The notes: generated by a model not told the origin, from the letters alone. A DNA stretch of 64,000 nt from Pseudomonas orientalis (GCF_022807995.1 NZ_CP094351.1:2697001-2761000); one strand, 5' to 3'; counted from the stretch's first letter, positions 27,701 to 36,268 are shown. Numbers and translations: made by a program.

Positions 27701-28051
27701 ATGAAGTGGAGTGTGTTGGTGCTGGCCTTGGCAATAGGCGGGTGTGCTTCGGTTGCCGATATCAAGCAGACCCCACCCACGTTGGTGGTCATTTCCGGGA
27801 AAAAGCCGCAGGAATATGCGGCCTGCGTGGTGCGAAAGTTGGAGGCGACACGTCGTCCGTCACAGATCGAACCCCATAAGGAAGGAATTCAAGTGATTGT
27901 GCCGCAGAAGTTTTCGGCCGATCCGTCAGCGATCTTCGAAATCGAGGACCGCTCCAGTGGCAGCAGCATCAAGCTCTATGAAAGCATGTCCAACGTGCCG
28001 ATTCGCCCGGGCGATGTGAAGAAAGCCGGGGAGGATTGCATTTCCGGCTAA
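27701..28051 (+). CDS. Small lipoprotein of unknown function
   Basis: 116 residues. The lipoprotein signal MKWSVLVLALAIGGC has lipobox IGGC (Cys15). The mature part is soluble and beta-rich with two further Cys (YAACVVRKLE and the C-terminal EDCISG). GGAGG lies 9 nt before the ATG; a longer frame from 27644 is rejected. A strong terminator follows. No recognised family. Confidence 0.78.
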   Translation: MKWSVLVLALAIGGCASVADIKQTPPTLVVISGKKPQEYAACVVRKLEATRRPSQIEPHKEGIQVIVPQKFSADPSAIFEIEDRSSGSSIKLYESMSNVPIRPGDVKKAGEDCISG

Positions 28052-28083
28052 GCCAGGGCGTATTTCCACGAACTGAATCCGAT

Positions 28084-28140
28084 AAAAGCCCCACTCTCCA
28101 GGAACGAGTCTCTTCGATCCTGCAGAGTGGGGCTTTTTTT
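28084..28140. terminator. Long-stem rho-independent terminator
   Basis: AGCCCCACTCT...AGAGTGGGGCT with additional CAGGA/TCCTG pairing, followed by seven T residues; an A tract on the other side would also allow leftward use. Confidence 0.88.
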
Positions 28141-28237
28141 GTACTTTTTTGGTGTTGTAGCGGAAGGCCAATTCCCCTACCATCTGTGAGGTTATGCATT
28201 TATCGCCTAAGCTTATAACTATACAGATGGAGCTGTG

Positions 28238-28885
28238 ATGAGGTCTCTGGAGCGAGCACTGATGGGAGGCGCGTTATGGTTGCTGTTGGGCAACACTTAC
28301 GCGCTCGATGGCAACAAGATTTTTACCGAGGGCGGTTCGCAGCCCGGCGCGATGCCTTGTGTGGCCTGTCATGGCGCCGATGGGCTGGGGCTGGCCGCGG
28401 CAGGTTTCCCCAGGCTGGCGGGGTTGCCGGCACACTACGTGCGCAAGCAGTTGGCGGACTACGCCAGCGGCGCGCGAAGTCATCCGGTGATGCAGCCGCT
28501 GGCAAGCGCGCTCACCGATGCGCAAATCTCAGCATTGAGCGATGCCGTGGCCGCGATGCCTGCTCCCATGATCGCTGCGGTACCTCGTAGCCAAATGCCG
28601 GCCAACCCGATACAGAAACTGGCCCTCCAAGGTGCGTGGGAACGGCAGATCCCCGCATGCGTCAGTTGCCACGGTCCCGCTGGTGTTGGCGTGGGGGATG
28701 CATTTCCGCCCTTGGCCGGCCAGCCCGCCGCTTATCTGGTGGCGCAACTGAACGCTTGGCAGAACGGCACGCGGCGCAACGATCCCAATGATCTGATGGG
28801 GCACATCGCCAAAGCCCTGACTCCGGATGAGGTGCAGGGCGTGGCCCATTACTTCGCCTCGTTGCCGCTGGAGGCCACGCCATGA
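28238..28885 (+). CDS. Dihaem cytochrome c (TsdB/c4-like)
   Basis: 215 residues with a signal peptide ending near NTYA. Two cytochrome c domains carry CVACH (C41-H45) and CVSCH (C140-H144) with Met ligands expected in HPVMQPLA and DLMGHIA. Length and duplication match cytochrome c4 and TsdB. The stop overlaps the start of the adjoining thiosulfate-dehydrogenase-like gene (ATGA). In TsdBA pairs such a protein accepts electrons from TsdA and passes them to the terminal oxidase. GGAG precedes the ATG at 28238; the GTG one codon earlier is less likely. Confidence 0.85.
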   Translation: MRSLERALMGGALWLLLGNTYALDGNKIFTEGGSQPGAMPCVACHGADGLGLAAAGFPRLAGLPAHYVRKQLADYASGARSHPVMQPLASALTDAQISALSDAVAAMPAPMIAAVPRSQMPANPIQKLALQGAWERQIPACVSCHGPAGVGVGDAFPPLAGQPAAYLVAQLNAWQNGTRRNDPNDLMGHIAKALTPDEVQGVAHYFASLPLEATP

Positions 28886-29793
28886 AGGCAATCATATTGA
28901 TGGGAATGCTCATTGCGTTGCCCGCCCAGGCTGCCACGATCGCCATGGAAGATCAGTCGCAATTGCAGGCCGCCAAGCATGCCAATGTCCCAGCCTTTGA
29001 ACCGCCCCAGGAAAGCGAACTGCCGGACAATGCCTACGGCAAGCTGGTCAGGCAGGGGTATGAGTTGTTCGTGGACACCAAGCGCCTGGCGCCGCAATTT
29101 GTCGGCAACGGGCTCAATTGCAGCAACTGCCATCTGGATCAGGGTCGCATGGCCAATTCGGCGCCTTTGTGGGGCGCGTATCCCATGTATCCGGCGTACC
29201 GCAAGAAGAACGACAAGGTCAATACCTTTGCCGAGCGCTTGCAGGGCTGCTTCCAGTTCAGCATGAACGGCGGTGCCCCGCCGGCCGCGGACAGTCCCGA
29301 GATTACCGCGCTGTCGGTGTACGCCTACTGGCTCTCCAGCAAGGCGCCTCTGGGTGTCGAACTGCCGGGGCGCGGTTATCCCGATGTGGCGCAACCGACC
29401 AATGGATATGACCTGGCTCAAGGCGCGCAGGTGTACAACGGGCAGTGCGCAATTTGCCATGGTGCGCAAGGGCAGGGGCAGAAAGTCGGCGAGGGGTATG
29501 TGATGCCGCCGTTGTGGGGCAAGGATTCCTATAACTGGGGGGCTGGCATGCACCGGATCAACACGGCGGCCTCCTTCATCAAGCACAACATGCCGTTGGG
29601 CAAGATCGGCAGCTTGAGCGATCAGCAGGCGTGGGACGTCGCCGCGTATATCAACAGCCACGAACGCCCGCAGGATCCGAGGCTGGTTGAAGGGTCGATC
29701 GAGAAGACCCGTATCAAGTTTCACGCCAATGACGGGGTCAATCTCTATGGCCAGACTGTGGAAGGCGTGTTGATCGGGCAAGGCATCCGTTAA
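28882..29793 (+). CDS. tsdA: TsdA-like dihaem thiosulfate dehydrogenase
   Basis: 303 residues with signal peptide (cleavage after QAAT). Haem motifs are CSNCH (80-84) and CAICH (189-193). Between them GCFQFSMNG places Cys123 about 39 residues after the first haem His, close to the His/Cys haem spacing of TsdA enzymes; LNCSNCHLDQGR and AYPMYPAYRKKNDKVNTFAERLQ also fit. The predicted reaction is periplasmic oxidation of thiosulfate to tetrathionate. Translationally coupled to the upstream dihaem cytochrome. Conceivably the enzyme favours tetrathionate reduction. Confidence 0.75.
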   Translation: MKAIILMGMLIALPAQAATIAMEDQSQLQAAKHANVPAFEPPQESELPDNAYGKLVRQGYELFVDTKRLAPQFVGNGLNCSNCHLDQGRMANSAPLWGAYPMYPAYRKKNDKVNTFAERLQGCFQFSMNGGAPPAADSPEITALSVYAYWLSSKAPLGVELPGRGYPDVAQPTNGYDLAQGAQVYNGQCAICHGAQGQGQKVGEGYVMPPLWGKDSYNWGAGMHRINTAASFIKHNMPLGKIGSLSDQQAWDVAAYINSHERPQDPRLVEGSIEKTRIKFHANDGVNLYGQTVEGVLIGQGIR

Positions 29794-29815
29794 ACTGTTG
29801 GTCACTGTCTACAAG

Positions 29816-29848
29816 AATGCCGCTCAAACCCTCGGTCTGAGCGGCATT
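29816..29848. terminator. Inverted repeat after tsdA
   Basis: AATGCCGCTCA and TGAGCGGCATT are perfectly complementary across 11 nt, 22 nt past the tsdA stop. There is no T tract, so termination is probably weak or Rho-assisted. Confidence 0.5.
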
Positions 29849-29870
29849 GACCTGCCTGGAACGTCCCGTT

Positions 29871-30101
29871 ATGAAGCGAGAACACGTCAAAGACCGCCAT
29901 GCTGAGGGTCAGATCACAGCCACCCACGTCATCCAGAACCCTGCCGACCTGGGCGAGTGGATCGTATTTTTCAAGAAAAGTGACGGCCGCAGTTACTTCC
30001 TGGTGGACGATCAGGATGAGGTCGAGTCATTCCCGCGCCTGGATGACCTGATCGAAACCTTGCGCGGCCTGGGGATCAAGTTCGCCGAAGTTCACCTGTA
30101 G
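29871..30101 (+). CDS. 76-residue hypothetical protein
   Basis: MKREHVKDRHAEGQITATHVIQNP...RGLGIKFAEVHL: an alpha/beta-looking cytoplasmic protein with WIVFFKKSDGRSYFLVDDQDEVESFPRLDDLIETLR. The composition is that of a real protein. The ATG at 29871 has only a weak TGGA upstream, and a TTG eight codons earlier is possible. No family recognised; it sits between tsdA and a leftward lipoprotein gene. Confidence 0.65.
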   Translation: MKREHVKDRHAEGQITATHVIQNPADLGEWIVFFKKSDGRSYFLVDDQDEVESFPRLDDLIETLRGLGIKFAEVHL

Positions 30102-30110
30102 CGCCAAGGC

Positions 30111-30392
30111 TTACTTGCACACCACCAGGACGCTGCGGCTTTTGAAATTGCCCACGTCCTTGCCCAGGGTCTGTTCGCTTTCCTTGAGGGCCGGGGTTCC
30201 GTCGGTACCGACGATACGGTAGCCGGTGCCCGCGCAGGAGGCGTCGGCTTTCTCGTAGCAACTGGCCCACGAGTTGGCTTCGCCCGAGCAGTCGATGGTC
30301 AGGCCTTGCTCACCATTTTTCAGGTAAGTGTCGGATGTGGTGGTGCAGCCGGCCAGCGCCAATACCGCAGTGAATGCCAGGATCTTGTTCAT
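30111..30392 (-). CDS. Small Cys-rich lipoprotein
   Basis: 93 residues. The signal MNKILAFTAVLALAGC has lipobox LAGC (Cys16). The mature part has four further Cys (TIDCSGE, ASCYEK, ASCAGTG, LVVCK), which could form two disulfides in the periplasm. The pattern C-x-GEANSWASCYEKADASC-x-GTGYRIVG is repeated in pseudomonad envelope proteins I have seen as uncharacterised. The longer frame to 30473 is rejected because the lipoprotein signal begins at 30392. Function unknown. Confidence 0.75.
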   Translation of the reverse strand: MNKILAFTAVLALAGCTTTSDTYLKNGEQGLTIDCSGEANSWASCYEKADASCAGTGYRIVGTDGTPALKESEQTLGKDVGNFKSRSVLVVCK

Positions 30393-30491
30393 AGAGAATC
30401 GTCTTCGAAGGTGTGGGAGGGGGGCGCTGACACTGTTGTGGGGCGTTGGCGGAAGATTATAGCGAACTGCCATCTAGGTACAGCCAAACAC

Positions 30492-30517
30492 AAAAAAGCC
30501 CCGCTTTGCGGGGCTTT
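30492..30517. terminator. Rho-independent terminator
   Basis: AAAAAAGCCCCGC-TTT-GCGGGGCTTTT; stem with A and T tracts both sides. It serves the leftward 61-residue gene and is positioned upstream of the lipoprotein gene. Confidence 0.85.
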
Positions 30518-30536
30518 TGCTGCAAGGCTGCGTGGC

Positions 30537-30722
30537 TTACTTGCCTTTTGGCCGCTTGCTCGATGCATGACCGGCTTCATCCACGAATACTTCGGCGACT
30601 GCAATTGCCTGGCTTTCGGTCGCGAAAGCGCCCGCGACGCTGTCGCCATGGAAGTTGATCAAGTGCCAGCCGTCCGCACGTTGGGTGATCAGGTAGCCGT
30701 TTACGCCTTTTGGTTCTGACAT
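30537..30722 (-). CDS. 61-residue hypothetical protein
   Basis: MSEPKGVNGYLITQRADGWHLINFHGDSVAG...SSKRPKGK. The segment RADGWHLINFxGDSVAGAFATESQAIAVAEVF resembles the small DUF2188-like fold (strand, strand, helix) followed by a basic tail. Its own terminator lies 20 nt downstream. No experimental role known to me; the family match is tentative. Confidence 0.65.
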   Translation of the reverse strand: MSEPKGVNGYLITQRADGWHLINFHGDSVAGAFATESQAIAVAEVFVDEAGHASSKRPKGK

Positions 30723-30897
30723 CTAATTAGCAGTCTCGTAAGCTGATTCAAGTGCGCAATGATAGCCGCAAATACCCTGGCGTTGCCCAAGTAATTCATG
30801 CCCGGTGCCGGGTAATGAAAAGCATGCTACAAAGAGTGCGACTCGTTAAAACAGTGAGGCTCGAGTGCCGGTCAGTCCGCCCATTGAAAGATCGTTG

Positions 30898-30924
30898 GAA
30901 CTTACGTCCATATTTTTTCTCTAT
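30898..30924 (+). promoter_or_regulatory. AlgU/sigmaE-like promoter upstream of galU
   Basis: GAACTT (30898-30903), 16 nt, then TCTAT (30920-30924) approximates the AlgU consensus GAACTT-N16-17-TCTGA. It lies about 100 nt before galU. The -10 matches only partly. Confidence 0.35.
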
Positions 30925-31021
30925 GATGACATCGCGGCGCCAGCAGGACCCATTGTAAGGTGACTGCGGCCTGATTAGACTGCGCCGAATTCCGTACGTA
31001 CAGCCCTTTGTAAGGACTCAT

Positions 31022-31861
31022 ATGATCAAGAAATGCTTGTTCCCAGCAGCCGGTTACGGCACTCGCTTCCTGCCAGCGACCAAAGCCATGCCCAAAGAGA
31101 TGCTGCCGGTGGTGAACAAGCCACTGATTCAGTACGGCGTCGAAGAGGCACTGGATGCCGGCTTGAATGAAATCTCCATCGTGACCGGTCGCGGCAAGCG
31201 CGCGCTGGAAGACCACTTCGACATCAGCTACGAGTTGGAAAACCAGATCAAGGGCACCGACAAGGAAAAATACCTGGTCGGTATTCGCAAGCTGCTCGAC
31301 GAATGCTCGTTCTCCTACACCCGTCAGACCCAGATGAAAGGCCTCGGCCACGCCATCCTTACCGGTCGCCCGCTGATCGGTGACGAACCGTTCGCCGTGG
31401 TACTGGCTGATGACCTCTGTGTGAACCTGGAAGGCGACGGTGTGCTGACCCAGATGGTCAAGCTCTACCAGAAATATCGCTGCACCATCGTTGCGGTAAT
31501 GGAAGTCAACCCGACCGAAACCAACAAGTACGGCGTGATCGCTGGCGACGACATTGGTGATGGCCTGATCCGCGTGCGTGACATGGTCGAGAAGCCTGCA
31601 CCGGAAGATGCACCGTCGAACCTGGCGATCATCGGCCGCTACATCCTGACCCCGGACATCTTCAAGCTGATCGAAGAAACCGAGCCGGGCAAGGGCGGCG
31701 AGATCCAGATCACCGATGCCCTGCTCAAGCAAGCCAAAGACGGTTGCGTGATTGCCTACAAGTTCAAGGGCCAGCGTTTCGACTGCGGCGGTGCTGAAGG
31801 CTACATCGAGGCTACCAACTTCTGCTACGAGCATTTCTACAAGACTGGCAAGGCGTACTGA
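31022..31861 (+). CDS. galU: UTP-glucose-1-phosphate uridylyltransferase
   Basis: 279-residue enzyme making UDP-glucose from UTP and glucose-1-phosphate for LPS core, exopolysaccharide and trehalose precursors. The nucleotide-binding N-terminus LFPAAGYGTRFLPATKAMPKEMLPVVNKP is diagnostic, and PFAVVLADDLCVN contains the metal-binding Asp. EKPAPEDAPSNLAIIGRYILTPDIF and GKGGEIQITDAL match the family through to a full-length C-terminus. AAGGA precedes the ATG. Monocistronic with a terminator. Confidence 0.97.
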   Translation: MIKKCLFPAAGYGTRFLPATKAMPKEMLPVVNKPLIQYGVEEALDAGLNEISIVTGRGKRALEDHFDISYELENQIKGTDKEKYLVGIRKLLDECSFSYTRQTQMKGLGHAILTGRPLIGDEPFAVVLADDLCVNLEGDGVLTQMVKLYQKYRCTIVAVMEVNPTETNKYGVIAGDDIGDGLIRVRDMVEKPAPEDAPSNLAIIGRYILTPDIFKLIEETEPGKGGEIQITDALLKQAKDGCVIAYKFKGQRFDCGGAEGYIEATNFCYEHFYKTGKAY

Positions 31862-31888
31862 TTCACCCTTGCTCATCTGTTTCAAGTG

Positions 31889-31919
31889 AAAGCCACCTTC
31901 GGGTGGCTTTTCCGTTTTT
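31889..31919 (+). terminator. Rho-independent terminator after galU
   Basis: AAAGCCACC-TTCG-GGTGGCTTT followed by TCCGTTTTT. Confidence 0.85.
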
Positions 31920-31966
31920 CAGCCCCATGTAAGTCGGTATGCTGGTGTCCTGCCGAGGAGAATGAA

Positions 31967-33325
31967 ATGGCCTACGATTTTGACCTGTATGTAATTGGCG
32001 CCGGTTCCGGCGGTGTTCGCGCGGCGCGTTTTGCCGCAGGCTTTGGCGCCAAGGTGGCCGTGGCGGAAAGCCGCTACCTGGGTGGCACCTGTGTCAATGT
32101 CGGTTGCGTACCGAAAAAACTGTTGGTGTACGGCGCGCATTTCGCCGAAGACTTCGAACAGGCCAGCGGTTTCGGCTGGTCGCTGGGTGAAGCGAACTTC
32201 GACTGGGCGACCCTGATCGCCAATAAAGACCGTGAGATCAACCGCCTCAACGGCATCTATCGCAACCTGCTGGTCAACAGCGGCGTGACCCTGCATGAAG
32301 GGCATGCGCGCCTGGTTGATCCCCATCAGGTGGAAATCAACGGTGAGCACTTCACCGCCAAGCATGTCCTGATCGCCACGGGCGGCTGGCCGCAAATTCC
32401 GGACATTCCAGGCCGTGAACACGCCATTGGCTCTAATGAAGCGTTCTTTCTCAAAGAACTGCCAAAGCGTGTGCTGGTGGTGGGCGGTGGCTACATTGCC
32501 GTTGAGTTCGCGGGCATTTTCCATGGCCTGGGTGCGCAGACCTCGCTGCTGTATCGCGGCGACCTGTTCCTGCGTGGCTTCGATGGCGCGGTGCGCAAGC
32601 ATTTGCAGGAAGAGCTGACCAAGCGCGGCCTGGACCTGCAGTTCAATGCCGATATCGAGCGCATCGACAAGCAAGCCGATGGCAGTCTCAAGGCCACCTT
32701 GAAAGACGGTCGGGTGCTGGAAGCCGACTGCGTGTTCTACGCCACCGGCCGGCGTCCGATGCTGGACAACCTGGGGTTGGAGAATACCGGCGTCACCCTC
32801 GACGAGCGTGGCTTTGTCAGCGTGGACGAGTTGTATCAAACCGCCGAGCCGTCGATCCTGGCCATTGGCGATGTGATCGGTCGCGTGCAATTGACCCCTG
32901 TCGCCCTGGCCGAGGGCATGGCCGTGGCCCGTCGCCTGTTCAAGCCCGAGCAGTACCGTCCGGTGGATTACGCGATGATTCCGACGGCCGTGTTCAGCCT
33001 GCCGAATATCGGTACGGTGGGCCTTACGGAAGAGGACGCGAAGAAGAACGGTCATAAGGTGCAGATCTTCGAAAGCCGCTTCCGGCCCATGAAGCTGACC
33101 CTGACGGACTGTCAGGAAAAGACCCTGATGAAGCTGGTGGTCGACGCCGACACCGACAAAGTGCTGGGCTGCCACATGGTCGGGCCTGACGCCGGCGAAA
33201 TCGTGCAGGGCCTGGCGATCGCGCTCAAGGCGGGCGCGACCAAGCAGCATTTCGACGAAACCATCGGCGTGCACCCGACGGCGGCGGAAGAGTTCGTCAC
33301 CATGCGCACGCCTGTGGCGGGCTGA
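31967..33325 (+). CDS. gor: Glutathione reductase
   Basis: 452-residue FAD/NADPH disulfide reductase regenerating reduced glutathione. N-terminal FAD motif [11 protein letters not shown]; redox pair in [20 protein letters not shown] motif [17 protein letters not shown]; second FAD motif [22 protein letters not shown]-terminal active-site [11 protein letters not shown] carrying the catalytic His-Glu. The ATG at 31967 has GAGGAG upstream; the longer frame from 31886 runs into the galU terminator and is rejected. Close to ahpC/ahpF. Confidence 0.96.
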   Translation: MAYDFDLYVIGAGSGGVRAARFAAGFGAKVAVAESRYLGGTCVNVGCVPKKLLVYGAHFAEDFEQASGFGWSLGEANFDWATLIANKDREINRLNGIYRNLLVNSGVTLHEGHARLVDPHQVEINGEHFTAKHVLIATGGWPQIPDIPGREHAIGSNEAFFLKELPKRVLVVGGGYIAVEFAGIFHGLGAQTSLLYRGDLFLRGFDGAVRKHLQEELTKRGLDLQFNADIERIDKQADGSLKATLKDGRVLEADCVFYATGRRPMLDNLGLENTGVTLDERGFVSVDELYQTAEPSILAIGDVIGRVQLTPVALAEGMAVARRLFKPEQYRPVDYAMIPTAVFSLPNIGTVGLTEEDAKKNGHKVQIFESRFRPMKLTLTDCQEKTLMKLVVDADTDKVLGCHMVGPDAGEIVQGLAIALKAGATKQHFDETIGVHPTAAEEFVTMRTPVAG

Positions 33326-34333
33326 TCAGGTTTCGCTCGTGGCCTCTGGCGCCGTTGCAGCGACGGCGGCCAGGCGCAACGCTTCAATACTGGCCTGGGC
33401 CTTGATCAGGTCCAGTTCCAGCGCCTTGTTGGCCTGCTGATGTTCAGTAAGCGCCGCCTGGCGTGACTGGCTTTCCAGCAGCGCCACCCGCAAGCGCTCC
33501 TGAAGCAGCGTGCGCTCGCTGTCGACCTGGCTGATTTTCTCATTCAATTTGAGCTGCAAGGCCTGGTCTTTGCGCAGTTGCTCCTGCAGTGCGCTCAGAT
33601 CCTTCGCGGTTACTCGGTGCTCGATCAACAGGCGTTCGTTGTCCCGATGCAGCTGGGTGATTTCATCCTGACGCACCAGTGCGCTCTGCTGGGCCTGACG
33701 CAGTTCCGCCTGGACCTGTTGCAACTGGCCTTCATGACGACGCTGCTCCTGCTCACGCTGTTCCTTGACCGCATTGCGGTAGTGCTCAAGCGCATCGCGG
33801 GCGTGCAGGTGCTTGTCTTCCAGGGAGCGAATCTGCTCGTCCTTGTCCTTGATCCTCAGTTCGTAATCGCCGCACGCCTGGCTAAGCCCTGCGTTGCGCG
33901 TTTGCTCGGTCTGCAGACTGGTGCTGGCGGTCTGCAGGGCGGCGCTTTCCTCAGCGAGGGCTGCGGCCTGGATATCGAACTGATGTTGCAGCTGATCATG
34001 GGCTTGCTGCAGCGTTTCAAGCTGAGTGAGCAGGGCGCTTTTGTGCTGTTCAAACTGCGCCAGGGCGAGATCGATAGGCTCTTGGGCCTTTTCTTTCAGG
34101 CGCTGGGCGAGCCGTGCCACCAATTCGCCCAGTTCATCGTCGATGGGTGCTTCGGTGATGGTTTGGCGGGTCTCGCTTTCGTCCAGCTCCTTCAGATAGC
34201 GATGAATCGTGGTTTTTGAGCCGGTATTGCCCATCTCGATGCGCACGGCGTCGATGCTGGGGTTTTCACCACGGGCGAGGATTGCCAGGCGTGCCGTCTG
34301 GACTACTGCTTTGTTTATGCCACCGCGAGCCAT
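33326..34333 (-). CDS. KfrA-family DNA-binding coiled-coil protein
   Basis: 335 residues. The N-terminal KfrA-type DNA-binding domain (MARGGINKAVVQTARLAILARGENPSIDAVRIEMGNTGSKTTIHRYLKEL, first about 50 residues) is followed by a continuous Gln/Leu-rich coiled coil (about 70-320). Plasmid KfrA proteins bind long operators, autorepress, and form filaments that help partition. The ATG at 34333 follows GGAGACCCC; upstream extension rejected. Its stop abuts gor. A perfect 16-bp palindrome lies 34 nt upstream, likely its own operator. Divergent from a tyrosine recombinase. Confidence 0.87.
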   Translation of the reverse strand: MARGGINKAVVQTARLAILARGENPSIDAVRIEMGNTGSKTTIHRYLKELDESETRQTITEAPIDDELGELVARLAQRLKEKAQEPIDLALAQFEQHKSALLTQLETLQQAHDQLQHQFDIQAAALAEESAALQTASTSLQTEQTRNAGLSQACGDYELRIKDKDEQIRSLEDKHLHARDALEHYRNAVKEQREQEQRRHEGQLQQVQAELRQAQQSALVRQDEITQLHRDNERLLIEHRVTAKDLSALQEQLRKDQALQLKLNEKISQVDSERTLLQERLRVALLESQSRQAALTEHQQANKALELDLIKAQASIEALRLAAVAATAPEATSET

Positions 34334-34366
34334 GGGGTCTCCGTCGATTTCGTACTGTGGTACAGG

Positions 34367-34382
34367 GTATGTATATACATAC
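34367..34382. promoter_or_regulatory. Perfect 16-bp palindrome between kfrA-like gene and integrase
   Basis: GTATGTATATACATAC lies in the 170-nt divergent intergenic region, flanked by TACAG and CTGTA and preceded by CTGTGGTACAG. KfrA autoregulates through such palindromes, so an operator role is inferred. Confidence 0.6.
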
Positions 34383-34504
34383 TGTAGCATAACAAAAAAA
34401 CACTTTGAATTCATGATTTAACAGATGGGATATTGGCGTATTATCCCGTGTTAGACACTTTTTTAACGTCGATCCAACGTCCGTAGTACGAATAGGCCCC
34501 CGCC

Positions 34505-35437
34505 ATGAGTGATCTTGATCGTTACCTGAACGCCGCGACCCGCGACAACACGCGCCGTAGCTACCGCGCAGCCATCGAGCATTTCGAAGTGAGTTGGGGT
34601 GGATTCCTGCCCGCCACCAGCGACAGCGTGGCGCGCTATCTGGTCGCGCATGCGGGCGTGCTGGCCGTCAACACCCTGAAGTTGCGCCTCTCGGCATTGG
34701 CGCAGTGGCATACCAGTCAGGGGTTTGCCGACCCAACCAAGGCACCGGTGGTGCGCAAGGTGCTCAAGGGTATTCGTGCCGTGCACCCTGCGCGGGAGCG
34801 GCAGGCCGAGCCGCTGCAGCTCAAGCATCTGGAGCAGGTGGTGGCGTCGCTCGAGCTTGAGGCCAGGGAGGCCGGCGCCCATGGGGACCGGCCCCGATTG
34901 CTACGTGCCAAACGCGACACTGCGCTGATCCTGCTGGGGTTCTGGCGTGGTTTTCGTAGCGATGAGCTGTGTCGCTTGAGCATCGAGCATGTGCAGGCGG
35001 AGCCCGGAGCCGGCATCAGTGTGTATTTGCCACGCAGCAAGAGCGATCGCGACAACCTCGGCAAGACCTACCACACCCCCGCACTGCTGCGCCTGTGCCC
35101 GGTGCAGGCCTACAGCGAATGGCTCAGCGCTTCGGCACTGGTGCGCGGACCGGTGTTTCGCGGGATCGATCGCTGGGGCAACCTGGGCGAGGAGGGGTTG
35201 CACCCCAACAGCGTGATTCCGTTATTGCGCCAGGCGCTGGAACGGGCGGGCATCCCTGCCGAGCAGTACACCAGCCATTCGCTGCGACGTGGTTTCGCTA
35301 CCTGGGCTCATCGCAGCGGCTGGGATTTGAAGTCGTTGATGAGTTACGTCGGTTGGAGCGATATGAAATCGGCCATGCGCTATGTTGAAGCAACGCCCTT
35401 TCTCGGCATGACCCTGGCGACCCAACCGTTACTTTGA
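34505..35437 (+). CDS. Tyrosine recombinase / integrase
   Basis: 310 residues. N-terminal SAM-like core-binding domain (about 1-95, NTRRSYRAAIEHFEVSW...) and C-terminal catalytic domain with Arg151 (GFRSDELCRL), Lys179 (RSKSD), His258-x-x-Arg261 (TSHSLRRGF), Trp284 and the nucleophile Tyr293 (SAMRYVE). All key residues are present, so it is probably active. No att site, tRNA target or flanking mobile genes are visible beside it, and G+C is like the core genome, so this looks like a resident recombinase rather than a recent island. Divergent from the KfrA-like gene. Confidence 0.93.
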   Translation: MSDLDRYLNAATRDNTRRSYRAAIEHFEVSWGGFLPATSDSVARYLVAHAGVLAVNTLKLRLSALAQWHTSQGFADPTKAPVVRKVLKGIRAVHPARERQAEPLQLKHLEQVVASLELEAREAGAHGDRPRLLRAKRDTALILLGFWRGFRSDELCRLSIEHVQAEPGAGISVYLPRSKSDRDNLGKTYHTPALLRLCPVQAYSEWLSASALVRGPVFRGIDRWGNLGEEGLHPNSVIPLLRQALERAGIPAEQYTSHSLRRGFATWAHRSGWDLKSLMSYVGWSDMKSAMRYVEATPFLGMTLATQPLL

Positions 35438-35464
35438 GATTTCTTCTATTAATACAGCTGTCTG

Positions 35465-35501
35465 ATAGAGAAACCCAATCGTCAGCATCAGGTTTGCCAA
35501 T
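35465..35501 (+). promoter_or_regulatory. OxyR-like binding site upstream of ahpC
   Basis: ATAG-N7-CAAT-N7-ATCA-N7-CAAT at 35465-35501 reproduces the four half-sites and 11-nt phasing of the OxyR consensus ATAG-N7-CTAT-N7-ATAG-N7-CTAT. It ends just before the -35 position of a plausible promoter (-10 TAGGAT at 35525). The placement is right for activation of ahpC. Confidence 0.6.
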
Positions 35502-35582
35502 GAGCCATCGTCGCCAAGAGTGGGTAGGATTCATCCCATCAACTTATTAAGCCCTTTTACACAACCTGACGGAGAGTCAACG

Positions 35583-36146
35583 ATGCCTATCATCAACAGC
35601 CAAGTAAAACCGTTTAAAGCCACCGCTTTCAAAAACGGCAGCTTCGTCGATGTGACCGACGCTGACCTGAAAGGCAAGTGGTCTGTCGTGTTCTTCTACC
35701 CAGCCGACTTCACCTTCGTTTGCCCGACCGAACTGGAAGACCTGGCTGACAACTACGCCGAATTCCAGAAACTGGGCGTGGAAATCTACAGCGTGTCCAC
35801 CGACACCCACTTCGCCCACGCTGCCTGGCACAACACTTCGCCAGCCATCGGCAAGATCCAGTACACCATGATCGGCGACCCGACCCTGACCATCTCCCGC
35901 AACTTCGACGTGCTGATCGAAGAAGCCGGCCTGGCGGACCGCGGTACTTTCGTGATCAACCCGGAAGGCCAGATCAAGATCGTTGAACTGAACGACGGCG
36001 GCGTTGGTCGTGACGCTTCCGAGCTGCTGCGCAAGATCAAGGCTGCCCAGTACGTTGCTGCCCACCCGGGCGAAGTGTGCCCAGCCAAGTGGAAAGAAGG
36101 CGAGGCCACCTTGGCTCCGTCCCTGGACCTGGTCGGCAAGATCTAA
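35583..36146 (+). CDS. ahpC: Alkyl hydroperoxide reductase subunit C (peroxiredoxin)
   Basis: 187-residue typical 2-Cys peroxiredoxin that reduces H2O2 and organic peroxides. The peroxidatic Cys lies in [17 protein letters not shown] (about residue 47), the resolving Cys in [10 protein letters not shown] (about residue 166), and the GGVG plus C-terminal helix region ([20 protein letters not shown]) is typical of peroxide-sensitive forms. GGAG precedes the ATG. An OxyR-like site lies about 80 nt upstream; a terminator separates it from ahpF, which reduces it. Confidence 0.98.
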   Translation: MPIINSQVKPFKATAFKNGSFVDVTDADLKGKWSVVFFYPADFTFVCPTELEDLADNYAEFQKLGVEIYSVSTDTHFAHAAWHNTSPAIGKIQYTMIGDPTLTISRNFDVLIEEAGLADRGTFVINPEGQIKIVELNDGGVGRDASELLRKIKAAQYVAAHPGEVCPAKWKEGEATLAPSLDLVGKI

Positions 36147-36204
36147 GTCTGTGAAGTCTCAAGGGCGGGTATCCGCACCTACTCAGTAAGCTGCAACCGC
36201 CCTC

Positions 36205-36242
36205 AAAAACGCCCGGGCGAGATTCGCTCGGGCGTTTTTTTT
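36205..36242 (+). terminator. Rho-independent terminator between ahpC and ahpF
   Basis: ACGCCCGGGCGA-GAT-TCGCTCGGGCGT followed by eight T residues. It probably makes ahpC transcript more abundant than ahpF. Confidence 0.88.
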
Positions 36243-36268
36243 ACCCGGAATTAAAGGAAATCGCCCGT

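Noticed and set aside
31919-33274. 451-codon minus-strand frame opposite gor
   Set aside because: Antisense shadow of glutathione reductase with no plausible motifs.
34505-35437. Genomic island boundary at the integrase
   Set aside because: No flanking att-like direct repeats, no tRNA, and neighbours (gor, ahpC) are core genes on both sides.
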